Part shown: one piece after another, positions 8,255 through 16,646 of the stretch | Layout of the letters: each line of letters starts with the position of its first letter | Position numbering within the stretch: the first letter of the stretch is position 1 | NCBI RefSeq assembly: GCF_022627325.1 | Contig: NZ_JAETZZ010000013.1 | Coordinates: forward strand, 62,001 to 126,000 | Source: Pseudomonas putida | Lineage (GTDB): Bacteria; Pseudomonadota; Gammaproteobacteria; Pseudomonadales; Pseudomonadaceae | Direction: 5' to 3' | DNA length: 64,000 bases | Position numbers and translations under genes: made by a program | The notes under the pieces: generated by a model | Databases searched by the model: none | What the model saw: only the letters and a program-made list of their open reading frames with translations | Told to the model about the DNA's origin: nothing

Positions 8255-9523
8255 TCACCAAAGGGCAAAGGTGTAATCAATGTTCACACGAAGCTCATTG
8301 TCATCCCGGTGCGTTGCTCCAGGGCCGAAATCATTTCGGTACCAAGCGTGTCTGATCCGGAATGCCACGTCCTTGAACGTGCCGCTTTGGATGACATAGG
8401 AAAGCTCAACGTCTTTTTCCGACTCTTTGAGCTTGTTGCCGCCGAGGTTCGGAAGGTCAATGTTGTCCCCGCTGACGTAACGCAACATCCCCTTCAGGCC
8501 GGGAACACCAAGGCCAACAAAGTCATAGTCGTATTTGACCTGCCAGCTTCTTTCCTTGGGGTTCAGGAACTCCGAGCTCAGTGTGCCTTCCGTGATCACC
8601 AGCGGTTCGGTACCAAACAGATAGGGCATCGCTGTATCGCCGGTCAGCTGCATGTAGCCAGCGCCGAGACGATGGACGCCGAGCTGGTAGGTCAACATCA
8701 AAGCAGTATTGCGGTTATCAACCTTCCCAGCTTTTGCGGATCCATTGTCTTTGGAATCATAGAAGCGGAAGTCGGAAGTGAGCCGGCCTGGGCCCAACTC
8801 ACGGTTGTCCACGAAACCCAGGTAGTTTTTGACGTAGATGTCCTCGAGCTCTGCATAGTAATACTTGAGCGTGAGGTTCTTCGACCAGGCGTAATCGCCA
8901 CCAAGGAAATAAAAGGCATCAGACTCAGCAGCCCCGTTGAAGCGTCCGTTTGGAGCTGAAACTCGCATCTTTTGGTAGTCAGTCGAGTCCCGCAGGTTGA
9001 TTCGGTCCAGCCAACCCGCGTGCAGAGCAAGATCTGTGATGTCTTGCGAGCGTAGGTAAGTGCCGCGGAAGGTTTGGGGCAGTAGCCGTGTTGGACTTGC
9101 GAATGCGATCGGTAAAAACGTGCTTACGGTCCCGTACTGAAGCTCAGTTTTGGAAACCTTGACCTTCGCTGTCAGCCCTAGCTCGGAGTAGTCCTTAGCT
9201 GGCTCCCTAGTGGAGGCAGAGAACGGCAATAGGCCGGTGCCGACACGATCTGGTGAGGAGTCAAGGCGCAACCCCATCATGGCTTGGGCATCCAATCCAA
9301 AGCCGACAACCCCCTCTGTAAAGCCCGAATTGAAGTTGACGATGAAACCCTGGGCCCACTCTCGCGCTGCAGCTTGCGGTGTCTGGTTGATGTAGTTGCG
9401 ATCGAAGTAGTAGTTGCGCAGTGTTACCTTGGCTTTCGAATCTTCCACGAAGCCGGCCGCCTGTAGGGAAGCTGCTTGTGCAGCCAGCAGCCCTGCGAAT
9501 GCAATTTTTTTTGATTTGCTCAT
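8255..9523 (-). CDS. OprD-family outer-membrane porin
   Basis: This outer-membrane channel of 422 residues is likely for uptake of the aromatic acid degraded by the cluster. The ATG at 9523 gives a clear signal peptide (MSKSKKIAFAGLLAAQ, cleaved near SLQAA). The mature start FVEDSKAKVTLRNYYFDRNY is characteristic of OprD proteins. The sequence ends in a beta-strand with terminal aromatic residues (DYTFALW), as needed for barrel assembly. It lies 41 bp downstream of the MFS transporter gene on the same strand, and a terminator follows, so the two form an operon. In the OprD family the OpdK/OpdP-type members take up aromatic acids; the exact substrate cannot be read from the sequence. Confidence 0.92.
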   Translation of the reverse strand: MSKSKKIAFAGLLAAQAASLQAAGFVEDSKAKVTLRNYYFDRNYINQTPQAAAREWAQGFIVNFNSGFTEGVVGFGLDAQAMMGLRLDSSPDRVGTGLLPFSASTREPAKDYSELGLTAKVKVSKTELQYGTVSTFLPIAFASPTRLLPQTFRGTYLRSQDITDLALHAGWLDRINLRDSTDYQKMRVSAPNGRFNGAAESDAFYFLGGDYAWSKNLTLKYYYAELEDIYVKNYLGFVDNRELGPGRLTSDFRFYDSKDNGSAKAGKVDNRNTALMLTYQLGVHRLGAGYMQLTGDTAMPYLFGTEPLVITEGTLSSEFLNPKERSWQVKYDYDFVGLGVPGLKGMLRYVSGDNIDLPNLGGNKLKESEKDVELSYVIQSGTFKDVAFRIRHAWYRNDFGPGATHRDDNELRVNIDYTFALW

Positions 9524-9564
9524 GTCGTGTCTTCTTTCTTGTTTTTGTGATGACGCAATCCCGG

Positions 9565-10782
9565 TCAAACCACCGAGGCGCTGAGCTCAGGGCGTTTTTT
9601 CAGCGATGAGAGATAAAGCAGCGAGATAGCCGCCAGAACGATGCCCGGTGCCGAGGCCAACATCACACCGCTCGCACCGGCCCCAAGGACCATCATTTTT
9701 CCTACGACGAGTGGACCGGTCATGGCACCGATACGGCCGACTGCGAGTGCTGCACCGGTCCCGGTAGCCCGCCCATTAGCGGGATAGAACTGCGGAGCGA
9801 GGGCGTAAAGGACGCACTGGCCACCCGTTGTGAAAATGCCTGCCAAGAATCCTGCACCGATCATGGTAGGGAGTGAGGCCGCCACTGTAAGGCAGGCCAA
9901 AGAAATCAGGATGCCCCCATATACCAGCGCCGACATCGCCCAGATAGGCAGGCGATCCATCGCAACGCCGAGCATCAACGTGCCCATGGCCGCGCCAAGC
10001 TGCATGGCCAATACGACGACGCTTGCCTCGCTCGGCTTGAAGCCCTGTCCAATCAGAATGCTAGGAAGCCAGTTGATCAGGATGTAGGTGACCATCAGCG
10101 TGAAGAAGAAACTGACCCACAAGAGCAGGGTTTTCTTCAGCGCACCGCTCTCTACCAAAATGGCTTTGGTGGAGGGAACTTCGATAGTGGAGGTAGCTGA
10201 AATTGTTTGCTTGTATACGTCAGGCAGAAAAAGAAGCAGCAGGGGGACAATGACCAGGGGAACAATGCCGCCGACATAGAAGACGAGCTTCCAGCCAGCC
10301 CCGAAATTCAGTAGACCAATGGCGGCTGCCAACGCGGCTCCCAGCGGTACACCGCAATACATCAAGCTGACTGCTGTGCCTCGCATGCGCTCACCAGCAG
10401 CTTCAGAGGCGAGTGCAATGAGGTTAGGCAACGACGCACCCAGGCCCACGCCTGTCAGGAACCGAGCGAATAGCAACGCGCCGAAACTCCAGGCTACTGT
10501 GGTGACGAGAGAGAAGATGCCGAACAGTGCAACAGAGGCGATGAGCACTTTTTTTCGGCCATAACGATCAGCCAGGCGTCCGCCAACGAAGGCTCCTGGA
10601 AGCATACCCAGGACGCCAACACTGAAAACCCAGCCCATTTCCAGCTTATCCAAGCTGTACTCGGCAGACATGCCGTGCGCCGCAATCCCAGGGGCTTGGA
10701 GATCCAGGCCTTCCATCAATGCAACGAGGAAGCAAAGCGCGATGGTGATGAATAGTTTGGTCTTATCGGTTTTGTCAGTCAT
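9565..10782 (-). CDS. MFS aromatic acid transporter (MhpT-like, AAHS family)
   Basis: This inner-membrane proton symporter has 405 residues and about 12 hydrophobic segments. It shows the MFS loop 2-3 signature GGRLADRYGRKKV near residue 68 and the aromatic acid:H+ symporter-type motif EGLDLQAPGIAA in the first helix. It resembles E. coli MhpT, the 3-(3-hydroxyphenyl)propionate transporter, in length and motif order. It is the first gene of a two-gene operon with the porin, giving a matched outer- and inner-membrane uptake route. No copy of the GntR palindrome lies in the 265 bp upstream, so its control may differ from the catabolic genes. Confidence 0.88.
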   Translation of the reverse strand: MTDKTDKTKLFITIALCFLVALMEGLDLQAPGIAAHGMSAEYSLDKLEMGWVFSVGVLGMLPGAFVGGRLADRYGRKKVLIASVALFGIFSLVTTVAWSFGALLFARFLTGVGLGASLPNLIALASEAAGERMRGTAVSLMYCGVPLGAALAAAIGLLNFGAGWKLVFYVGGIVPLVIVPLLLLFLPDVYKQTISATSTIEVPSTKAILVESGALKKTLLLWVSFFFTLMVTYILINWLPSILIGQGFKPSEASVVVLAMQLGAAMGTLMLGVAMDRLPIWAMSALVYGGILISLACLTVAASLPTMIGAGFLAGIFTTGGQCVLYALAPQFYPANGRATGTGAALAVGRIGAMTGPLVVGKMMVLGAGASGVMLASAPGIVLAAISLLYLSSLKKRPELSASVV

Positions 10783-10990
10783 AGCGACCCCCTCCGAAGC
10801 CCTTCAAAAGGTCTTCAGAAAACACGTGATTTTGGTTTTAGTACCGCCAGTGATGTGGAGTTACGTCAGCTCAGTAATCACTCAAGAAAAGTGAATAGGT
10901 GGGCTGATCACTTCGTGTTCGGAGGTGCTGCGATTCGGAAGTATGCGAGGCATTCATGTTGGTGATCTCTCTTATTGTTGTGTCATAGAC

Positions 10991-11043
10991 CCCCTCCCTT
11001 GCGGGAGGGGATTGCTGCAGACAGCTTGCGTGGAGCTGTCTGC
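10991..11043. terminator. Two tandem hairpins after mhpE
   Basis: Stem one pairs CCCCTCCC (10991-10998) with GGGAGGGG (11003-11010). Stem two pairs GCAGACAGCT (11017-11026) with AGCTGTCTGC (11034-11043). They lie immediately after the mhpE stop codon on the minus strand. No long T tract follows, so they may be a weak terminator, a processing or stability element, or both. Confidence 0.55.
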
Positions 11044-11047
11044 GAAC

Positions 11048-12058
11048 TCAGCGCTTCAGCAAATCGAGTGCGACGTCGACGATCATGTCTTCCTGGCCAC
11101 CGACCATACGGCGTTTGCCCAGCTCGACCAGAATGTCTACTGCCTTGATGCCGTAGCGAGCAGCTGCAACTTCTGCATGGCGAAGGAAGCTCGAATAAAC
11201 GCCGGCGTAGCCGAGAGCGAGAGTCTCGCGGTCAACACGTACAGGACGATCTTGGAGTGGGCGAACCAAATCATCTGCTGCGTCCATGAGAGCGTACAGA
11301 TCAGTGCCGTGGTTCCAGCCCAGCTTGTCTGCGGCTGCAATGAAGACTTCCAAGGGAGCATTGCCAGCACCGGCGCCCATGCCCGACAGGCTCGCGTCGA
11401 TGCGGTCACAGCCTTCCTCGACGGCGACGATCGAGTTGGCAACGCCGAGGCTCAGGTTATGGTGCGCGTGAATACCGGTATGAGTGGCCGGATCGAGGAC
11501 TGCCTTCACTGCGCGGAAGCGGGCACGAATGTCATCCATATTCATCGCGCCGCCGGAGTCGACGACGTAAATGCAGGTGGCACCGTAGCTTTCCATCAGT
11601 TTTGCCTGCTTCGCGAGACCTTCGGGGGTCTGCATGTGGCTCATCATCAGGAAGCCAACCGTGTCCATGCCGAGCTCACGGGCGTATTCGATGTGCTGCT
11701 TGGAGACGTCTGCCTCGGTGCAATGGGTGGCGACACGAACAACGCGAGCGCCTGCGGTATAGGCTGCTTTGAGGTCGTGCAGAGTACCGATGCCTGGGAG
11801 CAGCAACGTTGCAATCTTGGCGTGCTTCACTGCGTCGGCGGCAGCTTCGATCCACTCGATATCGGTGTGCGCGCCAAAGCCGTAGTTGAAGCTGGAGCCT
11901 TGAAGGCCGTCACCATGCGCGACCTCGATCGAGTCGACCTTGGCGGCATCCAGTGCACGAGCGATGGCCTGGACCTGATCCAGTGAGTACTGGTGACGAA
12001 TGGCGTGCATACCATCACGCAGGGTCACGTCCGAGATGTAGAGCTTCTTACCGTTCAT
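11048..12058 (-). CDS. mhpE: 4-hydroxy-2-oxovalerate aldolase
   Basis: The enzyme splits 4-hydroxy-2-oxopentanoate into pyruvate and acetaldehyde. It has 336 residues, matching E. coli MhpE (337). The N-terminus KKLYISDVTLRDGMHAIRHQY is the HMGL-like TIM-barrel signature with the catalytic Arg and the metal-binding Asp. The metal-ligand histidines lie in TGIHAHHNLSLGVAN near residue 200. It is the last gene of the mhpBCDFE operon, 11 bp after mhpF; in this family the aldolase and the acetaldehyde dehydrogenase form a channelling complex. Two hairpins follow its stop codon. Confidence 0.95.
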   Translation of the reverse strand: MNGKKLYISDVTLRDGMHAIRHQYSLDQVQAIARALDAAKVDSIEVAHGDGLQGSSFNYGFGAHTDIEWIEAAADAVKHAKIATLLLPGIGTLHDLKAAYTAGARVVRVATHCTEADVSKQHIEYARELGMDTVGFLMMSHMQTPEGLAKQAKLMESYGATCIYVVDSGGAMNMDDIRARFRAVKAVLDPATHTGIHAHHNLSLGVANSIVAVEEGCDRIDASLSGMGAGAGNAPLEVFIAAADKLGWNHGTDLYALMDAADDLVRPLQDRPVRVDRETLALGYAGVYSSFLRHAEVAAARYGIKAVDILVELGKRRMVGGQEDMIVDVALDLLKR

Positions 12059-12069
12059 ATCTGCGCTCC

Positions 12070-13008
12070 TCAGGCCTGGCTCATCGACTGTGCCATGCGC
12101 TCGGCGGTAGCCAGCGCGGCAGAAGTCATGATGTCGAGATTGCCTGCGTACGCTGGCAAGTAATGGGCAGCACCTTCGACCTCAAGGAAAACTGAGGTCT
12201 TCAGGCCACTGAATTTGCCTTGGCCAGGAATGTTCAGTGGGGCAGACTCAGGGATGACTTCAAACTGCACTTTCTGCTTGAGGCGGTAGCCAGGGACATA
12301 CGCATGCACTGCGGCGACCATTTCTTCAATGGAGGCCTCAACCTGAGCCTGGTCCGCAGCTTCAGACAATACGTAGACGGTGTCGCGCATCATCAGAGGA
12401 GGCTCAGCCGGGTTCATGATGATGATGGCTTTACCTTTGGCTGCTCCGCCGATCACCTCGATGGCTTTCGATGTGGTTTCGGTGAACTCGTCGATGTTGG
12501 CTCGGGTGCCTGGGCCTGCCGATTTGGAGGCAATCGATGCGACAATCTCTGCGTAATGTACTTTGGCTACACGCGATACCGCAGCGACCATTGGAATAGT
12601 TGCCTGCCCGCCGCACGTAACCATGTTCAGGTTCTGCGCGTTGACGTGCTCTTCGAGGTTAACCACAGGCACGCAATAAGGGCCGATAGCTGCCGGAGTA
12701 AGGTCAATTACTCGGATGCCCGGCTTGCACTCACGCAGCATGGCGTCGTTTTTGACATGAGCACCGGCACTGGTTGCATCGAAGACGAAATCGATTTCAG
12801 CAAATTCTGGCATTTTGACCAGGCCCGCGACACCTTCGTGGGTAGTAGCGACGCCCATTCGACCTGCGCGGGCAAGGCCGTCAGAAGCAGGGTCGATACC
12901 AACCATCACAGCCATTTCCAGGTGCTTTGAATTGCGCAGGATCTTGATCATCAAGTCGGTGCCGATGTTTCCGGAGCCGACGATGGCGACTTTGCGTTTT
13001 GTTGTCAT
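12070..13008 (-). CDS. mhpF: Acetaldehyde dehydrogenase (acylating)
   Basis: This enzyme oxidises acetaldehyde to acetyl-CoA with NAD+ and CoA, using product channelled from MhpE. It has 312 residues from the ATG at 13008, preceded by GGAGATCTAGAA. The Rossmann motif is VAIVGSGNIGTDLMIKIL at residues ~6-23. The catalytic cysteine lies in the NMVTCGGQATIPMV segment near residue 130. The gene sits between mhpD (13-bp gap) and mhpE (11-bp gap), the same order as in E. coli mhpDFE and the dmp/xyl meta pathways. A longer open frame upstream lacks a ribosome binding site and overlaps mhpD. Confidence 0.95.
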   Translation of the reverse strand: MTTKRKVAIVGSGNIGTDLMIKILRNSKHLEMAVMVGIDPASDGLARAGRMGVATTHEGVAGLVKMPEFAEIDFVFDATSAGAHVKNDAMLRECKPGIRVIDLTPAAIGPYCVPVVNLEEHVNAQNLNMVTCGGQATIPMVAAVSRVAKVHYAEIVASIASKSAGPGTRANIDEFTETTSKAIEVIGGAAKGKAIIIMNPAEPPLMMRDTVYVLSEAADQAQVEASIEEMVAAVHAYVPGYRLKQKVQFEVIPESAPLNIPGQGKFSGLKTSVFLEVEGAAHYLPAYAGNLDIMTSAALATAERMAQSMSQA

Positions 13009-13021
13009 TTCTAGATCTCCA

Positions 13022-13816
13022 TCACTCGACACTGAACGACACGCCGACGCGGCCAAGGCCTTCAATTTCGGCTTCAAAATGATCACCTGGACTTACGCCA
13101 ACCATTGGCCCCAGGGCGCCAGTGAGGATGATGTCGCCTGCTCTGAGAGGCTCACCAAACTCAGCCATTGTGCGGGCGAGCCAAACGGCCGCATTCAGCG
13201 GGTTGCCCAGGCACTCAGCACCACTTCCGGAACTCACGACCTCACCATTTTTGGAGAGGCGCATCGTTGCACCGCGAAGGTCCAGGCCATCAATGCGCTG
13301 CGCAGGGCCACCGAGTACAAAGCACCCGCTTGATGCGTTGTCAGCTACGGTGTCGGCGAACTTGATGTTCCAGCCTTCGATGCGACTGCCGACAATTTCG
13401 AGCGCCGGGAGAACCCAGCCAGTTGCGGCGATGACGTCTGCAAAGGTTGTAGAAGCGCTAGGCAGGTCGCGCTCCAGAACCAGTGCAATTTCCGCCTCGA
13501 TCTTGGGCTGAAGAACACGCTCGAACGGAACCACTTCGTTGTCGCCGTACGCCATGTCGGCAAACAGGCAACCGAAGTCAGGTTGGTCTACGCCCAGCTG
13601 CGCTTGGACCTTAGGGTTGGTCAAGCCGATTTTGCGGCCCACCAGGCGTTGCCCATTGGCGATGGCGTAGGCTTGGTTCAGGCGTTGAATCGCATAGGCA
13701 CTTTCCACATTCGTGGCGCCGATGACGTCACGCAGTGGTCCAACAGGCTCGCCCTTTCCTTCAGCTCTGCGCAGATCAGCCGCCAAGCGCTCAAGGGTCT
13801 CTTGTGTGATGTTCAT
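13022..13816 (-). CDS. mhpD: 2-hydroxypenta-2,4-dienoate hydratase
   Basis: This enzyme adds water to 2-hydroxypenta-2,4-dienoate to give 4-hydroxy-2-oxopentanoate. It has 264 residues from the ATG at 13816; E. coli MhpD has 269. Visible family features include GRKIGLTNPKVQAQLGVDQP (residues ~56-75), the metal-site region KIEAEIALVLERDL, and GDIILTGALGPM near the C-terminus. It belongs to the fumarylacetoacetate hydrolase superfamily. It follows mhpC by 11 bp, so the two are probably translationally linked. The extended frame to 13990 overlaps mhpC and is not real. Confidence 0.94.
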   Translation of the reverse strand: MNITQETLERLAADLRRAEGKGEPVGPLRDVIGATNVESAYAIQRLNQAYAIANGQRLVGRKIGLTNPKVQAQLGVDQPDFGCLFADMAYGDNEVVPFERVLQPKIEAEIALVLERDLPSASTTFADVIAATGWVLPALEIVGSRIEGWNIKFADTVADNASSGCFVLGGPAQRIDGLDLRGATMRLSKNGEVVSSGSGAECLGNPLNAAVWLARTMAEFGEPLRAGDIILTGALGPMVGVSPGDHFEAEIEGLGRVGVSFSVE

Positions 13817-13827
13817 GCTGACCTCGA

Positions 13828-14685
13828 TCAGTGGGTGAGGAAGTCGAGAACCATGCGGTTGAACTTGTCCGCGTGTTCCCATTGGGCCCAGTGGCCGCAT
13901 TTGTTGAAGACATGCAGTTGAGAATTGGGAATGCCAGCAACCAGCCGCAGGCCGGTATCCATAGGGACGAAGCGGTCGTTGCGACCCCAAACTACGAGGG
14001 TTTCGGCCTGAATCTCACCGAGACGATGACCGAAGTCGGGGAATTGCTTGAGGTTCGCAGCGAGGCTTGCGGTGAAGTTTTCGAGATGATCTTTACGAGC
14101 CAGCATGTTGTCGAGGCGTGCTTGGAACAGCTCCTCCGTGAGATCGCTGGTGTCGTAGACGAAGATGTTCATCATCTTCTTGAGGTTCTCGATCGTTGGT
14201 TCGCGGTACAGTCCGTTCAGCAGCTTGATACCTTCAGTTGGCATCGACACGAATGGGCTGACCCCACCGGTGCCACCGCCCATAAGCACGAGCTTGCCTA
14301 CGCGCTCAGGCCAGGTCAGCGTGAACGCCACGGCAGTGTGGCCACCCATGGAGTTGCCGAGCAGGTGTACTTTGTCCAGATCCAGCTTATCGACCAACCC
14401 TTTCAGAACGCGGGCATTAAGATCGGAGCGAGAGCCGGTGCTTACGATCGAATCACTTTTGCTCCAGCCAGGGCAGTCCATGAGAATGACCCGGAAACCG
14501 GCTTCTACCAGGGGCTCGATGTTGCGATTGAAATTGGCCCAGCCGCTAGCACCAGGGCCGGAACCATGCAGCATGACAACCGTTTCTTTGCCTTCACCGC
14601 AGTCGTTGTAATGAATATTCAGATCCAGCTCGCCGTCTTGGATGCGAACGAATTTGCTGGTGCCTTTTTCAGTAATTGCAGTCAC
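13828..14685 (-). CDS. mhpC: 2-hydroxy-6-oxonona-2,4-dienedioate hydrolase (alpha/beta hydrolase)
   Basis: This C-C bond hydrolase acts on the ring-cleavage product. With 2,3-dihydroxyphenylpropionate as substrate it releases succinate and 2-hydroxypentadienoate. It has the alpha/beta-hydrolase oxyanion motif MLHGSGPGASGW, the nucleophile elbow GNSMGGHTAV (Ser near residue 113), the acid in WGRNDRFVP and the histidine in KCGHWAQWEH near the C-terminus. The best start is a GTG at 14685 preceded by CGGAGAATCAATC, giving 285 residues (E. coli MhpC 288). It lies 23 bp after mhpB. The ATG at 14754 would extend into mhpB. Confidence 0.92.
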   Translation of the reverse strand: MTAITEKGTSKFVRIQDGELDLNIHYNDCGEGKETVVMLHGSGPGASGWANFNRNIEPLVEAGFRVILMDCPGWSKSDSIVSTGSRSDLNARVLKGLVDKLDLDKVHLLGNSMGGHTAVAFTLTWPERVGKLVLMGGGTGGVSPFVSMPTEGIKLLNGLYREPTIENLKKMMNIFVYDTSDLTEELFQARLDNMLARKDHLENFTASLAANLKQFPDFGHRLGEIQAETLVVWGRNDRFVPMDTGLRLVAGIPNSQLHVFNKCGHWAQWEHADKFNRMVLDFLTH

Positions 14686-14708
14686 GATTGATTCTCCGTG
14701 AAGGTGTG

Positions 14709-15653
14709 TTAGCGCTGAGAGTGCGCACTGATAGAGCCGAAGCCTGCGATCCACTCCGGGATCTCTCGGTAATAACGATCTGTCGCGGTATATGCGCCGT
14801 GAGCAGCGAGTGCTGAGAACGCAGCGACCCAGGCCTTGACCTCATGCGTGGATTTACCGGCCAATTCGGAAAGATGTGCATTGGGGAGTTGATCGAGGTC
14901 GCTAAACAGATCCTGCTCAACAACGTCGAGGAAGTACTGATCCCACTCAGGGTTCAGCGGATGCAGGGTGGTCTGGTCTTCGACAAACCGCTCAGCTGCA
15001 ATGACCACTCGTTGAGTGCGAGCTGTACGTTCGTCTTCTGGCAGATTGCGGCCACTTCCCATGAGCCGATCAGCCATCCGGGCATCGACTTTGGCTAACT
15101 CTGGAACTGGCGGTTGGTGTGAAAGGCCTCCCGACCCAAGGAACAGCACCCGCTTGTTCAGAGTGCGGGTGAATCGACCGACCGCATCACCCATCAATCT
15201 GACTCGTTCGAAGGTAGGCAGGGGCGGGGCCACGCAGTTCACGAAGATCGGCAAGACCGGATACTTGTCCAAGCCACCCAGGAGGAATTCGAGCGGTTGA
15301 GCGAAGCCGTGGTCGACCTGCATGCGATATGAAACAGGCATGTCGATGCCATTGCTCAGCAAAGATTCAGCGCAGGCTTCAGCGATGGATTTGGGCACAG
15401 AGAGGGTGCCGGCGAGCGAGCCAAAATCGCCGATGGCTTCAGCAGCCATGCCCAAGCAGAACGGGGGCATGACATCGTAGAAGAAGCCGTTGTAATGGTC
15501 GGGAGCGAAAAGCACCACGAGCTCAGGGTCGAAAGCGGCAATGCGTGCACGGGCAGCGCGGACCACCTCATCCACTTCATCGAGCACGTTCTTGGGCGGA
15601 TCGAAATGCCCAATGAGGGGCGTGTGTGATAGGCAATGCAGGTAAGCGTTCAT
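14709..15653 (-). CDS. mhpB: 2,3-dihydroxyphenylpropionate 1,2-dioxygenase (class III extradiol)
   Basis: This Fe(II) enzyme opens the ring of 2,3-dihydroxyphenylpropionate (and possibly dihydroxycinnamate) at the meta position. From the ATG at 15653 it has 314 residues, the same as E. coli MhpB. Long segments match the family, such as AYLHCLSHTPLIGH at the start, FAPDHYNGFFYDVMPP, QVDHGFAQPLEFLLGGLDK and FLGSGGLSHQPPVPELAK. The two metal-ligand histidines and the catalytic histidine lie in these LigB-type segments. It is the first gene of mhpBCDFE, with a GntR-type palindrome about 140 bp upstream. Its presence is the strongest evidence that the cluster degrades phenylpropionates. Confidence 0.96.
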   Translation of the reverse strand: MNAYLHCLSHTPLIGHFDPPKNVLDEVDEVVRAARARIAAFDPELVVLFAPDHYNGFFYDVMPPFCLGMAAEAIGDFGSLAGTLSVPKSIAEACAESLLSNGIDMPVSYRMQVDHGFAQPLEFLLGGLDKYPVLPIFVNCVAPPLPTFERVRLMGDAVGRFTRTLNKRVLFLGSGGLSHQPPVPELAKVDARMADRLMGSGRNLPEDERTARTQRVVIAAERFVEDQTTLHPLNPEWDQYFLDVVEQDLFSDLDQLPNAHLSELAGKSTHEVKAWVAAFSALAAHGAYTATDRYYREIPEWIAGFGSISAHSQR

Positions 15654-15794
15654 CGATACGAAACCTTCACGTCGTGCCCCAGTGCAGGCCGCCTCGCACT
15701 GGGACGGCATGAGCGTCTCCTCAACTCCCAAAAGGGGCAGAGGGGGAACGCCATGCAGGTAGATTTGTTTTTGTCTGCCTAATCATCATGCACG

Positions 15795-15814
15795 CTAGAA
15801 TGCTAGCATGCAAG
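15795..15814. promoter_or_regulatory. GntR-type operator upstream of mhpB
   Basis: The 20-mer matches the perfect palindrome at 8128 in 18 of 20 positions, including all of ATGCTAGCATGCAAG. It lies between the divergent mhpB operon and the regulator gene and could serve both. Confidence 0.7.
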
Positions 15815-15909
15815 CTTGACGATGCCCGCTCATCGTCGGGTGGATCCTCCCCGTGGCAATGGGTCGCGACGTATGACGAAGCGATGGGTGCAAAAATCTG
15901 GTTTACTAT

Positions 15910-15929
15910 CCGAAATGCTAGTATGCAAG
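15910..15929. promoter_or_regulatory. GntR-type operator in front of the regulator gene
   Basis: This is a weaker copy (15 of 20 positions, core ATGCTAGTATGCAAG) ending 51 bp before the chosen regulator start. It suggests autoregulation, and it argues that the start codon is downstream of it. Confidence 0.6.
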
Positions 15930-15980
15930 CCAGTTAGCGAAATGTTGAACCGTGCACTCAGTCCTAGGAAAACCATACCG

Positions 15981-16646
15981 ATGCAAGTGGCAAACAAGAA
16001 GACCGCTATCTATCAGCACATTTTGGAACGCCTACTGAGTCGTAGATATGCGTTCGGTGAAAAAATCCTGGTCAAGGAAATTGGCGAAGAAACTGGAGTC
16101 AGTCGTCAGCCGATCATGACCGCGCTGAACAGCCTTCAGGAGAGGGGCTTTGTTGTGATCACAGCCCAGGTTGGATGTGAGGTTGTGCACCCTACACGTT
16201 TGGAAGTTGATGACTTCTATCAGATGTTTGCGAACAACGAAGCGCTAATCGCAGGGCTTGCTGCTGAACGTGGGTCCCCTGATGATGTGCTGCGTATGTC
16301 TGAGATTAACGACAAAATTAGAAGCATCAACCCAGCGCACAGCGATGCCGCCGACAGCTATCGAACATTGAACGTCGAATTCCATCGCCTGCTGCACGCA
16401 ATGGCAAAATCGCCAATACTCTCGGCGCGCCAAGTGGCAAATTTTGAGCTGTCCGACTTTTTCATCGTTCAGACCTGTGGCTTCCAAGTGCATTTGGATG
16501 CTGCTACTGATGAGCACGATGAGATTCTTGCAGCGCTGAAGACCAGAAACAAAATGGCCGCAGCCAATGCGGCTGCGAGCCATATTCACAGTGTGGCGAA
16601 GGATGTCGTATCTAAAATGCCTGAGGATGCGAAGCTAGCCTCATAG
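15981..16646 (+). CDS. GntR-family (FCD) transcriptional regulator of the catabolic cluster
   Basis: This 221-residue regulator has an N-terminal winged helix (KTAIYQHILERLLSRRYAFG, then KEIGEETGVSRQPIMTALN). The all-helical FCD ligand domain includes the usual metal/acid-binding histidines (VEFHRLLHAM and TDEHDEILAAL). The ATG at 15981 follows AGGA. An in-frame start at 15816 would place two operator copies inside the gene, so it was rejected. FCD regulators typically bind short palindromes and release them when a carboxylic acid ligand binds; four matching palindromes lie at 8128, 15795, 15910 and 19524. The E. coli mhp operon uses an IclR-type activator instead, so regulation here is of a different kind. 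The 3' end overlaps the convergent gene by 6 bp. Confidence 0.9.
   Translation: MQVANKKTAIYQHILERLLSRRYAFGEKILVKEIGEETGVSRQPIMTALNSLQERGFVVITAQVGCEVVHPTRLEVDDFYQMFANNEALIAGLAAERGSPDDVLRMSEINDKIRSINPAHSDAADSYRTLNVEFHRLLHAMAKSPILSARQVANFELSDFFIVQTCGFQVHLDAATDEHDEILAALKTRNKMAAANAAASHIHSVAKDVVSKMPEDAKLAS

Noticed and set aside
10925..11986. Long plus-strand frame of 353 codons opposite mhpE.
   Set aside because: It is the complement of a fully recognised aldolase gene; the translated sequence has no family features.
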